A stretch of 64,000 bases of DNA from Anthonomus grandis grandis. Taxonomy: Eukaryota > Arthropoda > Insecta > Coleoptera > Curculionidae. The notes beneath the pieces were generated by a model. That model was not told where the DNA came from. It did no database searches and was given only the letters and a program-made list of their open reading frames with translations. The stretch is from NCBI RefSeq assembly GCF_022605725.1, contig NC_065550.1:26974262-27038261 (forward strand). The letters are read 5' to 3'. Positions 33,905-46,400 of the stretch are shown one piece after another. A program made the translations under genes and the position numbers. The first letter of the stretch is position 1; the number at the start of each line of letters is the position of its first letter.

Positions 33905-34720
33905 TTTCAATCACTTGGATTGTGGGGTCCCTTATGGATTGGTGCTGGGAGCATTGCTCTTTATGATCTATATCAATGATCTTAGGAGTATCCCGGTTTT
34001 ACCCTATTTGGGAATTATACTACATTATAATACACAGCTAGTACACTTGCTTTCTTTCTTCTGGAGGAGACAGTTGAGGGTTGCTGACTGGTTTTATGTT
34101 AATTTAAGTGTGAATTCTAGCAAAAATCAATAATTTTTTTGTGACTACTTGTAATTTGGATTTAGAGGATTTTGCAAATGAATGCTTTTGTGTCCTTAGT
34201 AGATGCTTGCAACAGATTCAAGCTGCATTTTTTTCAATTCAATGAGGGCAATAAGAATTCTTTTAAATATAAATTATATGGCAGGCTCTAGAGTACATTT
34301 TTCCAAACTTAAGATATTGATGTTCCTAGCCTATATAGTGTCTCTTACATGTCAAAATAAACATTAACTGTGAAACTTTCAAAGATATATGAATTTTTAT
34401 ACAAATAACAATCATAGTATACATGTTACATAGAGTTCATTGCATTAAAACTGGTCTTTCTTCTTATATCTTACATCACTGTTTTGCAATAAATTGCCAC
34501 TTCACTTTAAAATGTTGCCTCTTAAGGAGTTTAGAAAAAATTAAAGCAGTACCTTGTATTTAAAGTTTTTTTAATATTAACCAATATCTAAACCACAATT
34601 TTATGTATCTTGTAAATTAATGGCTCATTATTCAAGGCTATAAAATTGAGTTTTGTAAACTCTGTTATCTAGTATTAACGCCAATAAACTTCTTTGTTTT
34701 TGGCTTATCAAAGGCCTATC
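33905..34720 (+). mobile_element. Second LINE fragment, different family
   Basis: 'DCGVPYGLVLGALLFMIYINDL' (RT motif B region) at about 33915-33980, then 'QLRVADWFYVNLSVNSSKNQ' near 34070-34130. The C-terminal part degrades rapidly. It abuts the tail of the previous LINE. The right end is uncertain. Confidence 0.7.
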
Positions 34721-36849
34721 TATGCATACACAATAATCTTAAGTTTTCCAAAACTTTTCTGTATAACTGAGAATACATGACTTACGAATCTTTATAAAGA
34801 ACCAAATTCTTGCAAGTCTAATGGGCTCAATGGAATGCCATGTAGAGTCAATGAAAAACGCTGATAATTCAAAATAGTTTCTTTAGATTTACCAAACAAA
34901 ATTCATTGAACCTTGTTTTCTTTTAAGATAAGTCAAAAACTGTGTTCATATGCGAAACATATTATTATTAGGATTGAAAGAGTAATAGTCTTGTGTGTCA
35001 TTCACAAATTGATGGGACCACAGTTTATTTTCTATTAATGAGACAATTTTGCCATCTCCAATAGCATAATATGTCAACTTACTTCAACAAAAGTTGATGA
35101 GGTTCTATTGTTGAAAATGTTAATCTGTTTGTTCCTCATAGATGTGGCTGTTTAGTTTTTCTAGTTCTAAATGTCTTGCTGCCCCTACTATTGTTGCTAG
35201 AAGATCTATGTGGTGGTTTTTGTTATTAAGTTAGACATTCAAGTCAAATCATGGAAAGACTTACCTGTGCAGTTATTTCATGACCAAGGTTCTAGGTGGC
35301 AACTTAAGGGTGGCACAGCTGACTAAAGATGCTCATGATTTTTAAACACTGTATATGTAATATGTTTAGTATGATTGTAATAAACTATCTTAATACATTT
35401 TAAAACTTACTTTAGCTGATAATATTATCAGGGGAATGAAATTTCTTTATGATTTTTGAGATTAGAAATAAGTATGTTATAATTAAATACAGTAAAAGCA
35501 AGCAGGTTTAACTAAGTGAACCTATTTTATATCTAATCTAAGTAAAATGCAAGCTATAGTTATGTCACAGTCATGGAAAAGTTTGTATAATCCTCATCAT
35601 CCCTATTTGAGTAAGTGACTACCCACACCCAATTCACACCCAATAGACATAATATCACAGTTTAACAATCTTCAAGTCTTGAAATCTATATACTTTGATA
35701 ATATATTTTTATAAGTAACAATAAAATTCGTTTAAAATTGATGTTTTTATTCATTTATGTATATAATTGTTAAGTTTTAAACTGTAAGCATTCAGCATAA
35801 AGACCACAAATTATCTCCACCCACTATTACTTTTGTTTTGTTTACAACAAAAGTAAAACTTTTGTTGTAAACAATGACACATCTCTTATCATTCATCACA
35901 ACTCTTATCAGTCATTTAAACATTTGAACCCTATAGTCATTCCCAATTCTATCCATGAATGATACTCAAAATTAACTGAAAATTCCAATATAATCAATTA
36001 GGAAATTTATTGATAAAACTCTACACAAGTAAAATCAAAATTAATATGTTTAATGGTGCAAACCTGAAATATTTGTCAGCTGTTTGATCAATAAGACAGA
36101 TTTGGCATGAATTATTTTTTTAATTCAAATTTTTGGACATGTTCATCTCAAACTTTGGATTTTTAAGCTCCAAATTTGAATTTATTCCTGGATATGTAAA
36201 AAAACTCAATTGATAATGACCAATTAACGTGTGATCTTCTCTATTCAGCTTGTCATTAACCATAATGATACTACATTGTTATTTCAGTGTCAATTTGACT
36301 TGATTTAAATATAAGGGCCTCACCAAGGTGATGTTCTAATTTAAATGCCAATATTTTGTTATTTGTTTGAGTTTATAATTTATTTTAGTAAGGCATAATA
36401 AAAGAGTTGAAAAGATCGAAAATCGGTTTTCACAAAGGAATTATAATAAATAAATATTTACCAAATAATAAAAAAAAAATACTGTATGAAATAAATAACA
36501 AAATTTAATTAGTACATATAAAGCTGTAAACTTCATGAGACTACATATATTTTTATTGGTACCTCATTATTCATCAGCAAATTTGAATTGCGTTTCATGG
36601 TTTATTTAAATGGGCGGAAATAATGGCTCACTTTAATGTTATGGTAAAAATTGAACAATACGTAGATAGTTAAATTGTGCTTTGTGACTAGTAGGTTGAT
36701 AATGTTGGAACATATAATAATGTTATTCAGTGGTATAGAAAATTTTTCTAATCTGCGAATTTTTTACTGACGTAGAAGTCTCTATTAAGTACTAATTTGA
36801 ATATATTTCTTTAATAGGCAAAAACTATCTTGATGAAAACCCTCTAAAA
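34721..36849. other. Region upstream of the ABCA gene, no gene seen
   Basis: AT-rich, with no coding exon recognised. It should hold the promoter and any 5' UTR exon of the ABCA gene. A perfect hairpin lies at 35840-35872. Confidence 0.45.
35840..35872. repeat. Perfect 15-bp hairpin with 3-nt loop
   Basis: GTTTACAACAAAAGT (35840-35854), AAA, ACTTTTGTTGTAAAC (35858-35872). No T-run or gene end lies next to it. Function unknown. Confidence 0.9.
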
Positions 36850-37407
36850 ATGTGGAAATATCAACTGAAAGTGGTGCTATGGAAGAACTGGATAATTCGC
36901 AAAAGGCATTGGATCCTCACATTATTTGAGTCTTTTGTTCCAGTCTTATTGTTCATATTAGTAGCTTATGGTAGGAGTAATATAACGTCTTTAAGTAAGA
37001 AGCATGTAGTCAATGTGACCGAGAATGAAAAGATCCCTATACTCTATGAGCAAAATCCATTTAACTTGGCGGAGACATACTTTTTATATACTCCTGACAA
37101 CCCTTACTTCAATGATATCATGCATCGGGTACAGGAAAAGTTCCAGTTTATAAATAATTGTAGGTAATTATTATAAATAATGACAAAAACAATGCCTATT
37201 ATTATTTCTTTTCAGATAAGTTAGGGTTTGGAAACGAGAATCAACTGCTAAACTTCTACAATAATAATAATAATCATACTGTATTAGCGGTAGTTTTTAA
37301 CTCAAAAGCTGGCAATAAGAAGTTGGATTATTCTATTCTGTTTAATCGACCTTATTTGAAAACCAGCGAACCGTATGAGAATCAGTTTATTTTCCAACCG
37401 GGAAGAG
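36850..37407 (+). CDS. ABCA exons 1-2: N-terminus, TM1 and extracellular loop
   Basis: Exon 1 (36850-37159) reads 'MWKYQLKVVLWKNWIIRKRH', the family N-terminal signature (L-W-K-N-W), then TM1 'VPVLLFILVAYG'. The donor is T|GTAGGT; the nearby AG|GTAATT gives a stop in the next exon and is rejected. The 56-bp intron leads to exon 2 (37216-37407), part of the first extracellular loop, with an N-repeat encoded by (AAT)n near 37260. Confidence 0.92.
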
Positions 37408-40400
37408 GTAAGGAAGTGTATTTTTTGATGTTAAAGATTCTTTAAAACATGTCTTTATTAAAATAGATAAACCTTGAAAAGTTTATCTTATACTTAAAAA
37501 AAAATTGTATGTTATCTTTATTATATTATCTATAAGATGTTTATAAATATCAATCGATTGTGTATTAAGAACATCACAATAAAAATATATCAAAAATTAT
37601 ATTATCGTTGTTGATTAGTAACAGTTCAAGTTTAAAATTATGTTAGTTCTAATCATACAATGCCAATTATATAAAAAAACTAAATTCGTTTTTGTTTTAA
37701 GTTTTCTTTTTAATTTCTCAGGCTATTTTAATCCAATCTTATTGGAAAGACCAGATTAAAATAAGAGATAAGAAAGATGAATTATCTGATCTCTCTGAAG
37801 TTGTTGGAAATGTATTTTAAAAATATTACTAAACCAATAGTATAAGAGATGCGATATTAATTGAAATGTAATTTAAATAATAAAAAGTATAAGAATCACA
37901 CTTATATTAAATTTATTGGAAAAGACATAAGCTTACTTTGGCCACAATTATTTCAAAAATATATTCTCAATAATGATGAAAATTGTCAAAGAAAAGTAGC
38001 AAATTTCCGACTCAAGATATAAGATGCCTCAAGAAAACTTTGGTGGCATGTTCTTTGTACTGTACATGAATTTGTTACTAAGCCTAAATAAATTCTTTCT
38101 TTTAGTCTTAGTATAGAGATACAGTACAACCATGAATTTTATTTTATTAAAATTGTATTGTTGAAGAAACCACAGCTTATTAGAATTATCCCTTTGACGT
38201 TGTAGGTACTGAATAAATCCTTAAATCAGCAATTTTATATACTTAATGTCCTATAAATTTAATAATATTTCTTACTATTTTAGGCAGTACATATTTATGG
38301 GGCGGCCTCTTATACCTACAAAAGGCCTTGGACATGTCCTTTATAGAAAAAGAAAAGGAATCCCAAAATGGGCAAATGCCAGAGATCACGTTGTTGAGCC
38401 AGGAATTCCCTTATCCTCCTCACACTATGGATTCGGGGCTACCTTCTATGCTCATGTCTGTGTTGCCGCTGATTACATTGTTCAGTTTTATATTCGCTTA
38501 CCCTGCCGTATTAAAACGTGTCGTGCAAGAAAAACATAGCGGGATTAGAGTAAGTTGATTATAATATATATTTTGTGGTTGCAGATATTCGGTTCTTGGA
38601 AGGTATGAATGTTAAATGAGTGTAACCTTAGAGGATTGCGTTAGCAATTTAAAGATGCCAGTGGTGAATATTTTTAGCTTTTTGGGTTTTCGAGATATAT
38701 ATATTTTAACTGCATATAATATATGCGACATATAAACTGTGCCTACCATTTTGTGTGGATGGTTTGGTAAATATAATTAATATTGGTATATTGAGCTCTG
38801 AATGTCCTTTGGCCCGGAAAATATCAAAGATTCAATCAATAGGTAAAATTTCCGAACCAAAAGATTTAAAGCCAATTAGCTTATTCTAGCACCCCTAGTG
38901 CTGTTACCCTATTAAAAAATATAATTAACTTTCTGGTAAAGTTACGTTACAGATCCCTGAGTATTGCCTCTTTTGTTGCTGACATGTATCAAGTATTTAA
39001 CTTTGTAAGTTTAATCAATTTGCAGACCTTAAATTACCATTTCTATAAATTGGCCTATCGGAATCTTGGTTAAATAGTTCAATACAAAACGCTAAGAGTA
39101 TTTATAATTATAATTTGATTCAAAGTGACAGAGATGGACGCGGCAGTGAGGTTGCTTTTTATATTAATAATTCATTAAAACTTGAAACTTTAAATACACC
39201 ATTTCAAAATATCGCTTTAGAATGGCTATGCTAAAGTTAGTAGAAAAGTAACATACCCCTTTTTGAATCTCTGTACTGTCCACCATCTGTCAATTTAAAG
39301 CCTTGTTTAGACGACTTAGTGTATATTGTCAATTTTTTACCAGCTTCTGATGTTATTATATTTGGTGGTGATTTGAATGTGGACTTACTGGATACCAGTT
39401 ATCCTGGTTACTCTTCTATAAATAGGATTTTAAAGAAATATAAATTTACACAATTAATTCTACAATTATTCCGGCATTCACTCGAATTATTAAATTAATT
39501 CCGGCTTCCACTTGAATTTCGGCAACTAGGGATTAATTAAATTGCTCCTGGCTTGGTCACCGGTGTTCAAGTTATTAATATGGATAGTATATCTGATCAT
39601 TGTTTAATTTCCGCTGAATTGATTTTGATGAAACTCGTGCAGCTACATCATTTCGCACTTGCAGGGACTACTCTAACTTTGTATTTATAGGTTTTCTTAA
39701 TAGCATGTTTAAAATGAATTGGCTAAATATATTTCATCTTACTGATGTCAATGAAATGGTAATGTTTTTCAAAAAAAATGTTATTGACTTATTTGATATT
39801 CATGCATTTCTCAAAACTTCAAAACTAAAACTAAGGCACCGTGGATTACTGAATGAAACGTTCGCTTCCCGATGAAATTAGGGTAGAAAGCACTTACGAA
39901 GTATAAAAAATTAAAAACTGAACATCACTTAATGAATACAACTTTGTAGCTTTGTAACAAACGTTAAACAAAACGAAAAAAAAGCTCATCTAAATCATAA
40001 ATTTAAAGTAGATCCAGCATCATTTTGAAAGACCTTAAATGGGGTTAACTTTACTGCTACAGCATCAAATTCTTTTACAAATCATAACCTTACAAACGTG
40101 GAACATTTTAATTCGTTCTTTCTTAATAGAATTCCAAAAAGTACTGTAATTTCCTCAGATAATTAACAAAAATAAATATACAAACATATTGCAAATAAAC
40201 ATGGATTTACTTAAATTTAAAGAAATTGGTAAACAGGAAGTTGAAAAAATTATGTTTAGCCTAAAATCTTCCTCATCGGGATCGGACGGTATTCGAATTA
40301 AAATGATTTCTTTTTTAATTCCCTATCTTATCCCCTTTATAACTTATAATAAATAAAGCTCTTTTGTTATGCAAATTTCCATCTGAATGGAAAAAATCCT

Positions 40401-43400
40401 ATTTGATACACATACCAAAAAATAATAACCTAACCGAATTGACTCATTTCGACCTATTGCCCACATTGCCCACCTTCTCTAAAATATTGCAAAAAGCCAT
40501 GCATCAACAACTTAATGATTTTTTTTACCATTAATTCTACAATTCCAAGTATTCAGTCTGGGTTTTGAATGCAATATGGCATCATTACTGCATTATTCCA
40601 TATACGTATGATATTTTGAAAATTGGAAGAAATAGGCGGTTCAAAATTTTTTTGAGCGTTTATGAGGAGTTCTTTAATGTGCCTCCAAGTCTGAAGCAGT
40701 CTCTCTCTCCACCCCAGGACCCTTTAGATTGTCAACTTGTCTTAAAAGTGCAAAGCTTACACTTATTCACAAAAAAGGGTCTCAAGAAAATGCTGAAATA
40801 TAACGCCATGTTTCCCTTGTTTCAATTATCGGTATTTGAGGTTTTAATTACGAATCAGATTAAGAATTATTTTGAACTTGATTTGTTATTTTATGTGATG
40901 TAACGTGCTCGTAGAAACGAATATTATTAATATTAAATTTGCCGGTATACCAGCTCAAATGACTTTCCGTGGCGCTAAAAATATTGCAAATTTGTTTGGT
41001 CAATATTTTTGTTCTGTTTTCTCAACTGACCTAACTCTTGAGAAAAATGAGGTATGCTCCAAGGACTTTTTTTTTCTTATAGAGCTTTCATAGAAACGAA
41101 GATCTAAATGCTAATTAAAATGCTAATAAAAAGGCAACAGATCTGTTCGTCCTGATGGGGTTCCAGGATATATTATTAAAGGTTGTGGTGAGTTCTTTGT
41201 AAAGCTTTTTTTGCACATCTTTAACCTTGGTTTACAAACTTCAGTCTATTCTAAGGTTTGCCTTAAAAGTAAGGTCATTCCAATAATAAAGAGAGGAGAC
41301 TGGAATAAAGTGATAAATTATCGACCTCTTATTATTTTAAACTCTGAGTCTAAAGTTTTTGAAATTATCTTATTTGATCGATTATATGATGAGGTAAAGT
41401 ATAGTTTATCCGAATATCAACATGTTTTTTTACCGAAAGAATCTTAGATATGGAAAATGATTTTGATAAAGTCATACGTAAAATTCTCTCCTTAAACGAA
41501 ATGGGACAAATATTTTAATTAAATTAATTATCTCCTATTTAAATGACAGGCAGCAATATATTGGAGTCATGGGTGCTAATGTTCATACTAGCTCCACTGG
41601 AGTTCCCCAAAGCTCCAATTTGAGACCTATGCTATTTTTAATTGCTATAAATGCAAGGTATATAATAATAGGTAATTCAAAGACCTTGGTTTAGATCTAA
41701 TGTTTTGTTGATGACTTTAAAATCTACATGAAAATAAGTTCAATGGAGGATTGTCATAGTTTGCTAAGAAATTTATAAAGATTTGTAAGCTGGTGTAATT
41801 TGAATAATTTTATTTCTTAATCAAAATGTAATCAGTTATACTTGCAGTATTAATGGTTCACATGTTCAGGATTGTAAGCCTGAGAAAGTCCTGGATGTCA
41901 TAGTAGACTGTAAACTGGCATTAACAGAAAACATACTTGAGTTGCTTAATAAAGCATATAAGAAAATGGGATTTATTATCAGATTCACTAGCGGTTTTAG
42001 CATTGACTGTTGTCTGAGATTGTTTGACAGTTTGGTATTTCCTGTGCTGGAGCAGGATTGCATTATATCGTCTTTACAATATAAAATATGAAGTAAAACT
42101 ATAGAACTTATGCAACGTAAATTCCTGAAATGCATGTCTTTCAAAAAGCATTTTTATTATCCGAATCAAGGCTATAATCACTTATTCTGATTGCAGGAAT
42201 TTAAAAGGCTTTCCTTGGAAAATCATCACCAAGATTATAACCAATAAAATTAATTCTTTAGAAATACTTTCAATGCTTCTATTCTTTGTTTTAATACTGG
42301 CAGCACTAGACAAGAAAAAGAAAGATTTTTAACCTATAAAATGCGCAACTTTTTTAATATTCATGCTAGTGACTTATACTTAGATTTAATTAGCTTCATA
42401 AAAATTGTAAATGATACATTGTTTGCTTCTCAGATGCAAGTATTGGAGGTATAGTTTGCATTAATTTTTTTTTGCAAGATAATTGGGATGTTTTGGTTGG
42501 TTGTGTATGTCATGTTTTTTTGTATAGTTCTTAAATTTTTAGTATTATTACAATTGCAATATAAATTATTAAAATTGTTTTTGTAATAAGCTTTTTCGTA
42601 GCTCATACATTATGAATAAATAAATATATTTTATTCGTCATGAGGAATTCTTCAATGCTATTTTTTAAATCCTTTCTTAAATTACATTATTAGTTCTATT
42701 AATGTAAATTGAAAAATTGATCCTTATTATAACTGTTTTTATTGCAGGAACTAATGCGGATGGTAGGTATGAAACCGTGGATGATCTTACTAGGATGGTT
42801 TATCTACAGCATTCTCCCCATGATGTTGTCAGTAATTATAATCGTCATCATTCTCAAAGTAGACCTTTTTGATGCCGGTTACCCACCCATAGAATATTCG
42901 AATGCCGGGGTGCTGTTTCTGTTTCTTTTTCTCTACTGCGCCGCCTTGACCGCTTTCTGTTTTTTCCTTAGCACATTTTTTAACAGACGTAAGTTAATCG
43001 TTTAAATTGTTAACCATTTTTTTGCATGTTTTTGTTTGATATTTCAGCCAATATTGCTACAGTAGTTGGGCTATTGATATCCATTCTATCCTACGTTCTT
43101 CCCGCACAACTGCTGGAGGGCAAACGGGTGCCTTATGCGGTCAGTTTGTTGTTACTCCTGTTTCCGAATATGGGATTACATTTTGGCTATACCGCTATTT
43201 CGCAATATGAAATCAGAAGTAAATAGTTGGTTTTTTTTTGTGTGAACAATAAATTATTATTATTTTTTGTTTTAGACATTGGAGTTCATTTTTCCAACTG
43301 GTGGTCCTCGGGTGCTAAAGGGGAAAATGATATAAGCATGTTTATCGTTTGTGTTATGCTTGTTTTTGACTGTTTGCTGTTTATTCTGGTTGCTTTGTAT

Positions 43401-46400
43401 ACTTTCGATACAAGCGGCGGTTCGATATTTTCACCGTTTAGGAAAATTGTTACAGTAAGTATTTTTTTTTACAGAAAGCCTAAATTTCCATTTATTGACA
43501 CGCAATAGATAGACTTTGCCAATTTATGCAGATTTTACCCAAATTTCTATGGAGTCTTGCCTCTACTATCAGCCAAATGCATTGAGTCTTTAAAGATTCT
43601 GTAGAAATATAACATACTCATAGTATTATATAAAATTTAATAAAATCTTGATCAATTTGAATGGTTTTAGTAGGAATCCACATAGGTTGAAATTCTAATA
43701 ACGAAAATCAAATTTGAAACATCTTGTGTATATCTTTTTATATTATAATATTTGGTTTATTTGCAGATCAAAAACAATATTGTAATATTACAAGAAAAAC
43801 CTACAAAGAGGCATTTAAGTCAGTTAATATGAAGTTTAACTCTATAAGTTACTTAACCTAATGCAGCTATAGACAAGAATACAAATTCATCGTTGAAAAC
43901 TAAAAAAAAATATTTCATTGCAAATATGCAACAATATATAAAACATTTACTAGAACCCACTGCAAAACAGATTTTTTAAAATCTCCGTTTAATAGTATCA
44001 TATTGATGGCCATTACAAACTTTACAAGATAAATAATAACGAATACACTTAGTCATTTATAATTTTCCCAATAGTTTATCACAAGACGTAACAGCGTAGA
44101 CCACTCAAGCGAAGACGTGGAATCGATGAATTTAAAAGAAAAAGACAGCTACACTACCGCTATAGAACTGATTCATTTAACTAAAGTTTACAGAGGAAAT
44201 CCCGTGGTCAAGGATTTAAGTATCGGCATTCCCGAAAAAGAAATCACCATTTTACTGGGTCATAATGGGGCTGGAAAGTCCACTACAATGGGCATGATAA
44301 CAGGCGAGTACCTGTAAGGTTAAAAAAAAACGATATTTTTAAATGTACTTCTCTTTGTCAGGCATGATTAGAAGAACGCGAGGGCAGATAAAAATCAACG
44401 GTAAAGAAATTCATTCGATTAGCGACCTGGCTGAGCCTATCGGACTTTGTACTCAGCATAACCTGTTTTTCCCGGACTTGACTGTTACGGAACATATGAT
44501 ATTTTTTGCTTTAGTAAGTTCAGAATCTTCTGTAATTTTTGTTTGGTAATTTAACACTTCAAGAAGAAGCTAATCCACCTTTTTGTACACTTAACTGTGT
44601 TATAACTTAAACATTTTATAGTTAAAGGGAAAGACATTTAGGGAGGCAAAAGCCGAAACAAATTTTTTATTGGACAAGATGAACTTGACGGATAAACATA
44701 ATGAAATGGCCGAGGCGCTCTCTGGTGGTATGAAAAGGAAACTCTGTTTGGGAATGGCTGTTGTTGGCGGATCTAAGGTATGTGTTAAAACAAATGTCCG
44801 TTAATTAATATTTAAATTTAATGTACCACTTAATATTATAGTTTAATCAATAAAGCTACTTCTAAAAATATTGGATTCCATAAAAAATATACAACTACTA
44901 TTTTTCGTTACTAGATCTTAATTCTGGATGAACCGTCTTCCGGAATGGATCCACAATCCCGCAGAGAAATGTGGGATCTTTTGTTAGAGTGGCGACGTGA
45001 AAAAACGATCCTTATCACCACCCATTTTATGGAAGAAGCAGATGCCCTTGGAGATAGAATTGCGATCATGAACGGCGGACGTTTAATGTGTTTCGACCGG
45101 CCTATGAGCTTGAAAAAACTTTATGGTAAGTGAACATTTGTTTGAAGGGTCGGAAAAAATGTATATTGATAACATAATATTTTTTTTTTTGAAATATGAA
45201 AGATTGCGCTCTTTTTTTGAAATATGAAAGATGCGCTCTAATTCCACTCTCGTTTGTTCGTTGGTCGTACACCCATCGGAGATTATGGTGGCATCATGTA
45301 GTAAATCCATCAATTGATTGCCTTCAGGATTCTCTATCTTGGGCGTGGTGTATTACATCTTCCAGGCTCTCTTCTATCAGATTTTTCATTTGGCTTACCC
45401 ACTGACGGTGGAAGTCCTCTCGGCCTTCGTCCTTTGTATTTTTCCTTCTAGGATCAACTTCTTTATTGCCTCTGGTCTCCTGGAAATGTGTCCAAAGTAT
45501 TTAACATACTGCCGTTTGTCATATGTAGATAGTATAGTTTTGATTCGCAATTGTCTCGGAATTGATTCGTTGGGGCGGTGTGCTGTCCATTGGGACATTG
45601 TTCTATAGCATCACATTTCTAGAGCGTTAATTCTGTGACCGTCTACCATTTTCATTGTTCACGTCTCAGCAATGGGCATGTCCATGTTATTTATAAAATT
45701 TTTACAAACCAACAGTTTTTACATACATTTAATTTAGCGGCAAAATTTAGCTTCTTTAAATAATTAAACCGTGAAAAACTGCTTACCTTTATTTAACAAA
45801 AACCTATAAAATCTACTCTTGGGTTACAAATATTGGTTGAAGAACTCATTTGCTGGCCGCATCCTATACAGTAATACTATACTTTAATACACACTCCTAG
45901 TAAATTAGTTTCTTCGATGCCAAAATACCCATGCAACAGAAATTCAAAGGCAAGTTAAAGAGAAAACGACAATGCTTCACCATTTTCCCACTTGGAAACG
46001 CAATACGCTGCACATCTCGACCTTCACTAAATTCAATTTGAGTCGACCTGTAGTTAGTAAAGGGGAATAAGAGAAACTCTTTAGTTCTCTTTTTAACTTA
46101 TAACTTAAACTTAACTTGTTACAACTGAATACATTTCCGCACCCAAGACAAATAAATACAAATACAAATACAAAATCGTTTATTTGTCAAAATAAGAAAA
46201 AAAAATAGATTTTATGAAAAAAAAAAGTATGACAAAAAGGACAGTTCATCGATTATAAAAAACCGCTTCACATGCTCCTTATAAAGGAGAGCATATGTGA
46301 ACTATCCTATACATAACAAACAAAACAGCTAAAAATTTCTAAATAATTCCATATAAAAACTAAACTAAAAAAAAGAATCAATGCATGACAGATGCAAGCA

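Noticed and set aside
37159..37167. Using AG|GTAATT (after 37163) as the donor of ABCA exon 1
   Set aside because: It would join exon 2 in a frame that stops at once; T|GTAGGT (after 37159) gives the open, motif-consistent frame.
44304..44320. A GT donor at 44314 for ABCA exon 7
   Set aside because: It adds extra residues and then frameshifts into a stop; the GC donor restores the expected ABCA sequence.
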